From positions 1 to 44,419 of the forward strand of contig WTFV01000085.1 of assembly GCA_011523845.1 (NCBI GenBank): 44,419 nucleotides of DNA, in the 5' to 3' direction. The position numbers and the translations under genes were made by a program. This DNA comes from Acidobacteriota bacterium (lineage in GTDB: Bacteria > Acidobacteriota > Vicinamibacteria > Vicinamibacterales > UBA8438). The notes beneath the pieces are model-generated. The model did no database searches, was not told the DNA's origin, and was given only the letters and a program-made list of their open reading frames with translations. Below are positions 27,601 to 33,987 of the stretch, in pieces. How positions within the stretch are numbered: position 1 is the first letter of the stretch; each line of letters begins with the position of its first letter.

Positions 27601-28266
27601 CAGCGTGTCGAGCGACACGATGACCAGATCGCCATCCGGTTCCGAGAACGGATTGCCGGCACGCGTCGCGCTGCCGGTGACGATCCGGAATCGGAGCCCG
27701 AACAGCGTCCGCAACTCCCGCTCCCAGTTGCCGACCAGACCGGCGGGCGGTACGACGATCACCCGCTTGATCCGCCCTCGCGACAGCATCTCGCGCACGG
27801 CGAGCCCCGTCATGATCGTCTTGCCGGCCCCCGCGTCGTCGGCCAGCAGGAAGCGGAGCGGATCCTGACGGAGCATTCGCTCGTAGACCGCGATGCGTTG
27901 GTGCGGCAGCGGATCGATCCGCGCGGTTTCGCTGGCGAACGCCGGGTTGCACTGATGGCCGTAGTCCAGATGCAGCGCTTCGGCGACGGCCCGGACGGCA
28001 TCGGCGCCGCCGGCGAAGTCGAGCGGTGGGGGCACGCGCGGCGTCCCGGGCCCGGCCCCGACGTCCGGCTCGATCCCGTGCGCCGCCCGCGCGGCGGACT
28101 CTTCTTCCAATGCGCGGAGCTGCGCCGCCGCCAGTGGATGCGGGCGCGACTGGCCGTTTTCCCACCGGTGCACCGTGAGCGGCGTGACGCCGAGCCTGCC
28201 GGCGAACTGCTGTTGGGTCAGGTGCATGGATCGCCGGAGACGTCGCACGGTCCGGGCTGTGTCCAT
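24655..28266 (-). CDS. HTH-SNF2 helicase-DUF3883 fusion
   Basis: A 1203-residue protein, taking ATG 28266. Residues 1-55 form an XRE-type helix-turn-helix ([20 protein letters not shown]). The SNF2 motor follows: Walker A DDAGAGKT (143-150), DEAH (245-248), [12 protein letters not shown], and the second lobe ending in [20 protein letters not shown] and YGQRRDV. The C-terminus is a DUF3883/PD-(D/E)XK-like module ([38 protein letters not shown]). It probably translocates on DNA and cleaves or recognises it. The start is debatable: ATG 28362 with GAGAGG upstream is also in frame, but a TACAAT -10 lies between them, favouring 28266. Confidence 0.85.
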   Translation of the reverse strand: [1203 protein letters not shown]

Positions 28267-28302
28267 AACGGGTGCGGAGTACACGACTTCCTGCGCGTAC
28301 GG

Positions 28303-28308
28303 ATTGTA
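28303..28308 (-). promoter_or_regulatory. -10 element of the helicase cassette
   Basis: TACAAT on the minus strand, 37 bp before ATG 28266. No clear -35 hexamer at 16-18 bp; an imperfect direct repeat (TGGGTA twice, 28316-28331) lies there instead. Confidence 0.35.
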
Positions 28309-28343
28309 CAGGACATGGGTATGCCTGGGTATCCGCAAGTAGA

Positions 28344-28357
28344 CTATCATGTGATAG
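28344..28357. promoter_or_regulatory. Inverted repeat upstream of the HTH-helicase
   Basis: CTATCA-TG-TGATAG, 6-bp perfect arms, 36 bp upstream of the -10 element and about 80 bp before the helicase ATG. It is a candidate operator for the helicase's own helix-turn-helix domain; inferred from position and symmetry only. Confidence 0.45.
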
Positions 28358-28432
28358 TTCATGAGTCGCGCCTCTCGACAGGCGGGCGCAACAGGGGATC
28401 CGGTGGGGAAGCGTCGGGTCGCCGCGCGGATG

Positions 28433-28461
28433 TTGCGCGGACCACGGGGGTCGGCTATCGT
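28433..28461 (+). promoter_or_regulatory. Sigma70-type promoter of the third secreted paralogue
   Basis: TTGCGC (28433-28438), 17-bp spacer, TATCGT (28456-28461), 69 bp before the start codon. Hexamers, spacer length and a G-rich spacer match the promoter at 3348-3376. Confidence 0.55.
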
Positions 28462-28530
28462 GACGAGAACGACGATCTCCGTCGTGAACGGGCAAGGGGA
28501 CGTGGTCGGGCGCGTCCCGGGAGGTTTGAG

Positions 28531-29502
28531 ATGAGAGTTCGGTTTCTCGTAACGGTGGTGGCGGCGACGGTGCTCGTGCCGCTGCTGGCGGCGCCTGCCG
28601 CCGCCCAGGACGCGCCCCGGACGCCGTGGGGCGCGCCGGATCTGCAGGGTGTCTGGGACTTCCGCACGATCACGCCGCTGCAGCGGCCGGAAGAGCTCGG
28701 CGATCAGGAGTTCCTGACCGAGGAAGAGGCGGCGAACCGCGAGCAGGCCGCCGTGAACCGCGACATCGAGCTCTGGGAGGCGGCTCCCCGTCGCACCGAG
28801 GCGGGCGGCAGCGTCGGCGCCTACAACAACTTCTGGATGGATCGGGGCACCAACGTCATCGAGACGCGGCGCACGTCGCTGATCATCGATCCGCCGAACG
28901 GGCGCATGCCGCCGCTGTCGGAAGACGGGCAGCGCCGCGCGGACGAGCGTCAGGCGCGCCGGGCGGCGAGCCCGGCCGATTCCTGGCTCGACCGCAGCTC
29001 GTTCGATCGGTGCATCCTGGGCTTCAACCAGGGGCCGCCGATGACGCCGGGCGGCTACAACCAGAACATGCAGCTCTTCCAGACGGAGGACCACGTGGTG
29101 GTGCTCAACGAGATGGTGCACGACTCCCGCATCATTCCGATCGACGGACGGGCGCGGCCCGGCATCGATTCCTGGACGGGAGAGTCGCGCGGCCACTGGG
29201 AGGGCGACACGCTGGTGGTCGAGACCATCGACTTCAGCGACAAGCACAGTTGGCGGGGCACGACGCCGGACCGTCACCTGATCGAGCGCTTCACCCGCGT
29301 GGACGCGGACACGCTGGTCTACGAGTTCACGGTCACCGATCCGGGGACGTGGACCGCGCCGTGGACGGCGCAGGTGCCGATGCGGCTGAACGAGCTGCCG
29401 CTGTTCGAGTACGCCTGCCACGAGGGGAACTACTCGCTGGAGGGCATCCTCTCGGGGGCGCGCGCGGACGAGCGCAAGGCGGCGCAGGAGGCGTCCAGGT
29501 AG
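28531..29502 (+). CDS. Secreted protein of a lineage-expanded family (copy 3 of 3)
   Basis: A 323-residue exported protein, function unknown. ATG 28531 follows GGGAGG. The signal peptide is VTVVAATVLVPLLAAPAAAQ. Blocks shared with the proteins at 3423 and 6117: RTPWGAPDLQGVWDF, ITPLQRP, RTSLIIDPPNGRMP, a DRCI-type Cys, HDSRIIPIDGR, SRGHWEGDTLVVET, ERFTRVDADTLVYEFTVTDP and FEYACHEGNYSLEGILSGAR. It is the first gene beyond the right end of the defence island and is transcribed divergently from the helicase cassette. It is monocistronic by appearance, with its own promoter and a following hairpin. Confidence 0.8.
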   Translation: MRVRFLVTVVAATVLVPLLAAPAAAQDAPRTPWGAPDLQGVWDFRTITPLQRPEELGDQEFLTEEEAANREQAAVNRDIELWEAAPRRTEAGGSVGAYNNFWMDRGTNVIETRRTSLIIDPPNGRMPPLSEDGQRRADERQARRAASPADSWLDRSSFDRCILGFNQGPPMTPGGYNQNMQLFQTEDHVVVLNEMVHDSRIIPIDGRARPGIDSWTGESRGHWEGDTLVVETIDFSDKHSWRGTTPDRHLIERFTRVDADTLVYEFTVTDPGTWTAPWTAQVPMRLNELPLFEYACHEGNYSLEGILSGARADERKAAQEASR

Positions 29503-29546
29503 GGACCGCCGGCGTTCGAGGTCCGGCCCGGGTTCGAACGCGGTCC
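29503..29546 (+). terminator. Hairpin after the third secreted paralogue
   Basis: Perfect 8-bp arms GCGTTCGA (29512-29519) and TCGAACGC (29534-29541), extended outward by GGACC/GGTCC across a small bulge, beginning at the stop codon. There is no U-tract; probably a terminator or mRNA 3'-end stabiliser. Confidence 0.45.
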
Positions 29547-29690
29547 GAATCGGCCGGCAGCATGGGCGGTGACCCCGGCGTGCTGTCGGTCGTCGCTCGT
29601 CCGGACTCGTCCGTCGCGCGTCGGCGCCCGGCCCGGGCCACGATACGCGGCGAACCGTCGAGAGACCGGACGAACGATCGATAGGAGTGG

Positions 29691-29775
29691 TGCGGAAGGG
29701 GGGATTTGAACCCCCACGGGCCTAAGGCCCACAAGCTCCTGAGGCTTGCGCGTCTGCCAGTTCCGCCACTTCCGC
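29691..29775 (-). tRNA. tRNA-Leu (anticodon CAG)
   Basis: The 85-nt minus-strand sequence has a 7-bp acceptor stem GCGGAAG/CTTCCGC with discriminator A. The anticodon stem is CAAGC/GCTTG around loop CTCAGGA (anticodon CAG). A long class II variable arm (TGGGCC-TTA-GGCCCA-like) and a T-arm with GGTTCAAATCC follow. The CCA end is not encoded (ACC follows the discriminator). It reads CUG leucine codons, abundant in this GC-rich genome. Confidence 0.95.
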
Positions 29776-29799
29776 GGGAGGGGCGCGAGCGCAACGACT

Positions 29800-29805
29800 A
29801 GTATA
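29800..29805 (-). promoter_or_regulatory. -10 element of the tRNA-Leu promoter
   Basis: TATACT on the minus strand, 24 bp upstream of the mature tRNA 5' end. No good -35 hexamer was found. The same hexamer precedes sppA and the last gene of the window. Confidence 0.5.
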
Positions 29806-30002
29806 GCACCCGCCTCCTGTGCGCTCCGGCCCGCGAGGGTCCGCGAGCCCGTGCACGGACTCCCGCCGGTTCCGTGCGCGCGCGCCCGACCCGGCTTCCG
29901 AGCCCGCGGTTCACGCTTCTTCCCGCGGGGGAGACCGCCGCGCGATCCGCATGTTTCGCCGCCGTTGCGCGCCACGATCCGGTCCTTGGACGCATGCAGC
30001 CG

Positions 30003-30008
30003 TATACT
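30003..30008 (+). promoter_or_regulatory. -10 element of sppA
   Basis: TATACT 39 bp upstream of the sppA GTG, followed by a short GC-rich leader and AAGGAG (30035-30040). No -35 hexamer at standard spacing. Confidence 0.45.
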
Positions 30009-30047
30009 CGCCATGATCGCCGGCCGCAGCCGGCAAGGAGTGCGAAG

Positions 30048-31787
30048 GTGGCAATCGCAAGAGGCGTCCGGTTCATCCTGTTGTTCATGATCGCGGCGGT
30101 CATCGTGTCGATGACCGGCGTGGCGGTCAGCTACTTCCTGCTCACCCGCGGGCCGGCGGTGCAGTCCGACTCCGTCCTCTGGCTGAGGATCCCGGCGAAC
30201 CTGGGCGAGCAGGCGCCGGACGACGTGTTCGGCCTGTTCGACCAGCGCGACACCGTCGGCTCGGTCGTCACCGCGCTGCGCAAGGCGAAGGTCGACGACA
30301 GGGTGTCGGCGGTGGTCGTCGTCCCGCCGTTCGCGCCGGTGCTCTGGGGAACGGTGCAGGAAATCCGCGACGCCGTCATCGACTTCAGGGAGTCGGGCAA
30401 GCCCATCGTCGCCCATCTCGAGTTCGGCATGGGTCAGGCCTACTACCTGGCGACGGCATGCGACCGGATCTTCATGAGCCCGACCAGTCCCCTGATGCTC
30501 GTCGGCGTGGCGTCCTACGAGCTGTTCTTCCGCGGCACGCTCGAGAAGGTCGGCATAGAGGCGGACATGCTGGCCGCCGGAGACTACAAGACGGCCATCA
30601 ACACCTATACCGAATCGGCGTTCACGCCGGAGCACCGCGAGGCGTCCGAGGCGCTCAGCCGGGACTTCTACGAGCAGCTCATCGACGGTATCGCCGAAGG
30701 ACGGGACATGACGCGGGGGCGGGTTCGCGAGATCATCGATCAGGGGCCTTTCGTGGCCGCCGACGCGGTGAGTCTGGGGCTGGTCGACGACCTGGCGTAC
30801 GAGGACGAGCTGCTCGACCGACTGGCGTCGGACGACGAGCCCGTCCAGCTCGACTTCGCGACCTACCGGCGCGTCGAGCCGGAGAGCCTCGGCCTCGATA
30901 CCGGTCCGCGGATCGCCGTGGTGTACGCCGAAGGCATGATCAACTTCGGCTCGAGCACGCCCGATTTCCCCGGGTCCACGCAGTTGGTCGGATCGCGCAC
31001 CATGACCGAGGCGATTCAGGGCGCGCGCGACGATCCGTCAATCGAGGCGATCGTCCTCCGGATAGACAGCCCGGGGGGCGCGGCGACCGCCGCGGACATC
31101 ATCTGGCGCGAGCTGTGGCTGGCGCGCGAGCAGAAGCCGCTGGTCGCGTCGATGGGGGACGTGGCGGCCTCGGGCGGCTACTACATCGCCGCCCCCGCGC
31201 ACGCCATCGTGGCGCAACCCGGTACGCTGACCGGCTCGATCGGGGTGTTCGGCGGCAAGTTCGCCGCTGCCGGCGCCTTCGACAAGCTGGGCGTGGGAGT
31301 CGACGGGGTCACCTACGGCGCGCAGGCCGACATCTTCTCGCCGGTGGATCGCTTCAGCGACGCCGCCCGCGCCTCGATGCAGGCGCAGGTGGACGACACC
31401 TACGAGCGTTTTCTGGAAGTGGTCGCCGAGGGGCGGGCAATGTCGCGCGACGAGGTGCATGCGGTGGCGCAGGGGCGCGTATGGACCGGCCGTCAGGCGC
31501 TGGCCCGCGGCCTCGTGGACGAGCTGGGTGGGCTTCGCCGCGCGGTCGTGCTCGCCCAGACGCGGGCAGGCATCGATGCGGAGGCGGAGATCACGCTCGT
31601 GCCCTACCCGGGGCCACGTTCCTTCGTGGAGGTGCTGACCGGAGGCGTCGCGGCGCAGGCGGTGGGACGAGAGGGCGCCTGGCCCGGCTCGCCGTACGCG
31701 CGCACGGCGTACGCACGGTGGGCGGAGATCGAACTGGCCAACCAGGGCGCGCCGCTGGCGCTGATGCCGGGTGTGGCCGGCAGGTAA
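30048..31787 (+). CDS. sppA: Signal peptide peptidase SppA, 67K type
   Basis: A 579-residue membrane protease that degrades cleaved signal peptides in the cell envelope. One N-terminal membrane anchor (residues 8-33) precedes the tandem protease repeats of the long SppA form. The general-base lysine is Lys181 in AAGDYKTAINTYTE and the nucleophile Ser376 in DVAASGGYYIAAP; LRIDSPGGAATAAD is the conserved pre-catalytic loop. GTG 30048 is chosen because AAGGAG lies seven bases upstream and the anchor begins there. The frame is open further upstream but crosses the promoter. It converges with the PpiD-like gene, 43 bp apart, with an inverted repeat between them. Confidence 0.92.
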   Translation: MAIARGVRFILLFMIAAVIVSMTGVAVSYFLLTRGPAVQSDSVLWLRIPANLGEQAPDDVFGLFDQRDTVGSVVTALRKAKVDDRVSAVVVVPPFAPVLWGTVQEIRDAVIDFRESGKPIVAHLEFGMGQAYYLATACDRIFMSPTSPLMLVGVASYELFFRGTLEKVGIEADMLAAGDYKTAINTYTESAFTPEHREASEALSRDFYEQLIDGIAEGRDMTRGRVREIIDQGPFVAADAVSLGLVDDLAYEDELLDRLASDDEPVQLDFATYRRVEPESLGLDTGPRIAVVYAEGMINFGSSTPDFPGSTQLVGSRTMTEAIQGARDDPSIEAIVLRIDSPGGAATAADIIWRELWLAREQKPLVASMGDVAASGGYYIAAPAHAIVAQPGTLTGSIGVFGGKFAAAGAFDKLGVGVDGVTYGAQADIFSPVDRFSDAARASMQAQVDDTYERFLEVVAEGRAMSRDEVHAVAQGRVWTGRQALARGLVDELGGLRRAVVLAQTRAGIDAEAEITLVPYPGPRSFVEVLTGGVAAQAVGREGAWPGSPYARTAYARWAEIELANQGAPLALMPGVAGR

Positions 31788-31788
31788 G

Positions 31789-31824
31789 GTGGCGCCAGGA
31801 GTCCGTGGTGAATCCCCGCGCCAC
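31789..31824. terminator. Inverted repeat between convergent sppA and ppiD-like genes
   Basis: GTGGCGC (31789-31795) and GCGCCAC (31818-31824), perfect 7-bp arms with a 22-nt loop, right after the sppA stop. It could terminate both transcripts; there is no U-tract. Confidence 0.4.
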
Positions 31825-31830
31825 GGGCTG

Positions 31831-33756
31831 CTAGGCCTGCCCGAGCGCCTGCTCCAGGACGGCCAGGTCGATGGCGATGTCGAGACGCGCCTTCACGTTG
31901 TCCATGTAGGCTGTGAAGAATCGGGACTGGCGCTGCAGCATCAATTCGTTGCGCAACGTGTCGCGGCTCTGCGCCAGGTCGGCCGCCGATGCCTCCTCCC
32001 GCTCCACGAGGTGCACGATGGCCGCGGCGTTCCCGGTCTGAACCACGTCGCTCACGGTTCCCGGGAGCATGGCGAAGGCCACCGCCTCGACTGCGGGGCT
32101 CGACCCCACCTCGGGAAGGGCTGAACCGCGCGTGACGAGGTCGCTCGACCCGACCGACCACTCGGCTTCCTCGGCGGCTGCGACGAAGTCGTCCGCCCCC
32201 TGGAGGGATGCCGCCGCCTCGGCTGCGCGCTCCTGCGCGAGAGCCAGCGATTTCTTCCGGATCACGTCCTCCCGCACCTGGTCACGCACTTCGTCGAGTT
32301 CGGGAATGTACGGGTCCTGGATGTCGATCACGGTGACGAACGCCGGACCCGACGGTGTCGGAATCGGTCCCGCCACGGCGCCCGGCTCCATGGCGAAGGC
32401 CTGCGCCGAAACTTCCTGTGCGAGACCGAGGCCGAGGATCGGCTCGCCGCGGGCGGCGAAGCCCGATTCCTGCAGCTCGTAGCCCCGCGCGGACGCCGCC
32501 CGCTCGAGCGTTTCCGGCGTCGTGGCCTCCGCGGAGATGGCGCGGGCCAGCGCGGTCGCCCGCGATGACGATCGCTCGCGCTTCTGCACGGTCTCGATCG
32601 CCCCGCGGACCTCCGCGAACGGCTGCGTGACCTCCTCCTGCTTCTCCGTCACGTGGATCACGTGAAACCCGAAGGGGCTGCGGACGGGATCGGAAACCTC
32701 CCCGGCCCCGAGCGCGAACGCCGCGTTCTCGAACTCGGGCACCATCCGGCCGCGCCCGAACAGCCCGAGGTCGCCCCCGGTTCCGGCGTTAGTCTCGTCC
32801 TGGGAGTGCTCGCGCGCGAGCGCCGCAAAGTCCGCGCCGTCGCGCGCTTCGGCGGCGAGCTCCGCCGCGCGCGCCGCCACCTCTTCTTCGTTGTCGCCGT
32901 CGACGCGCAGCAGGATGTGACTGGCGCGGACCTGCCCGGGCGTCTGGTACTGCGACAGATTGGCGTCGTAGTACTGGCGCACCTCGTCCTCGGTGAGGAC
33001 GAGGCTGTCGAAGATGGCGGTCTGGTCGACGAGCAGGAACCGCAGCCGCCGCTTCTCGGCGACCTCGTAATTGGCCGATTCCTCGGCGAAGAGCAGCGAC
33101 ACGTCGTCGTCGGTCGCTTCCACGTCCGCCCGGAAGTCGTCGGCGCGAAAGGCGACGACATCCACCCGGACTCTCTCGTTGCGGCGCCGGTGCTCGTCGG
33201 CGACCTCGGCGTCCGATACGCGTACCCAGCCGGTGACCGCCGCCTGGAGCCGGTCGACCAGAATCTCGTTGCGGATCTCCTCCTCGAACTGTGCCGGGCT
33301 GATGGGAGGGCGCTGCTGCTGCAGCAGTTGCCGATAGCTCGCTTCGCCGATGAACCGGCCGTCGATCTGGAAGGCCGGGATGGTGAGTATCCGCTCGCGC
33401 ACCTCCGCGTCGCTCACTTCGAGTCCAAGCCGCTCCGCCTCCGCGAGCGCCGCGTGGCCGTCGATCATCTGTTGCAGGATCTGCCGGTCGATGCCGAGGG
33501 AGCGAAGCACTTCCTCGGAGATCTCCCCGCCGGACTCGAGGCGATACGCCTGCAGTTGGCGGGAGTAGATCTGCTGGAATTCCAGCAGCGAGATCTCCTC
33601 GTCGCCGACGCGGGCGATGACGTCGCCGGGGAGCGCGGCGCCGCCGGTCTGGTCCATGAAGCCGGGGATGTAGAGGAAGGCGAATGCGAAAATGACGAGC
33701 GCGAGGCTCCACTTGAGCCAGCCCTTGTGCCGCCGCATCCGATCGAGCATGGTCAT
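31831..33756 (-). CDS. ppiD: PpiD/SurA-like peptidyl-prolyl isomerase, inner-membrane anchored
   Basis: A 641-residue periplasmic folding factor. The short cytosolic N-terminus MTMLDRMRRHKGWLKW leads into one membrane helix (LALVIFAFAFLYIPGF). A SurA-type N-terminal chaperone domain (ARVGDEEISLLEFQQIYSRQ) follows, then a parvulin domain (ASHILLRVDGD, GGDLGLFGRGRMVPEFENAA, FGFHVIHVTEK) and a C-terminal chaperone part with a second degenerate parvulin-like region. PpiD proteins assist outer-membrane and secreted protein folding at the translocon. Of the three nearby ATGs (33765, 33756, 33750), 33756 gives the usual family N-terminus; no clear ribosome-binding site decides it. Confidence 0.85.
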   Translation of the reverse strand: MTMLDRMRRHKGWLKWSLALVIFAFAFLYIPGFMDQTGGAALPGDVIARVGDEEISLLEFQQIYSRQLQAYRLESGGEISEEVLRSLGIDRQILQQMIDGHAALAEAERLGLEVSDAEVRERILTIPAFQIDGRFIGEASYRQLLQQQRPPISPAQFEEEIRNEILVDRLQAAVTGWVRVSDAEVADEHRRRNERVRVDVVAFRADDFRADVEATDDDVSLLFAEESANYEVAEKRRLRFLLVDQTAIFDSLVLTEDEVRQYYDANLSQYQTPGQVRASHILLRVDGDNEEEVAARAAELAAEARDGADFAALAREHSQDETNAGTGGDLGLFGRGRMVPEFENAAFALGAGEVSDPVRSPFGFHVIHVTEKQEEVTQPFAEVRGAIETVQKRERSSSRATALARAISAEATTPETLERAASARGYELQESGFAARGEPILGLGLAQEVSAQAFAMEPGAVAGPIPTPSGPAFVTVIDIQDPYIPELDEVRDQVREDVIRKKSLALAQERAAEAAASLQGADDFVAAAEEAEWSVGSSDLVTRGSALPEVGSSPAVEAVAFAMLPGTVSDVVQTGNAAAIVHLVEREEASAADLAQSRDTLRNELMLQRQSRFFTAYMDNVKARLDIAIDLAVLEQALGQA

Positions 33757-33775
33757 GGGAGCCATTCTACTATCA

Positions 33776-33796
33776 GATCGGTTCCTGATCGGTTCC
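33776..33796. repeat. Tandem 10-bp direct repeat upstream of ppiD
   Basis: GATCGGTTCC twice, separated by one T, giving an 11-bp period, about one helical turn. It lies 20 bp from the ppiD start in the divergent ppiD/diguanylate-cyclase region, so it is a candidate regulator-binding site. Confidence 0.5.
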
Positions 33797-33805
33797 CGCA
33801 GCGCG

Positions 33806-33835
33806 TTGCGGGCCGCCGCTGTGATACGCTATAGA
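33806..33835 (+). promoter_or_regulatory. Possible promoter of the cyclase-rod-shape operon
   Basis: TTGCGG (33806-33811), 18-bp spacer, TATAGA (33830-33835) on the plus strand. It would give a leader of about 145 nt to ATG 33988. Confidence 0.45.
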
Positions 33836-33987
33836 CCCAAGTTGTGGGTATACCGGGAGTCTGACAGGCCGGTCCGGATCGTTGGCGGCTGCCTGTCGTC
33901 GGCTCCGGCGGTTCGTGTCGCGGTCGCCGTATGCCGTGCGGTCGGAGTGGGCGGGGACTGGACGTCAGTCCGAAGCACCTGAACGCC

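Noticed and set aside
25369..28530. Very long plus-strand frame running into the third secreted paralogue
   Set aside because: The first 3 kb is antisense to the SNF2 helicase and low-complexity; the signal peptide and GGGAGG site fix the real start at 28531.
28363..29421. Upstream extension of the helicase frame
   Set aside because: It is antisense to the secreted paralogue and lacks family sequence; the helicase starts at 28266 or at most 28362.
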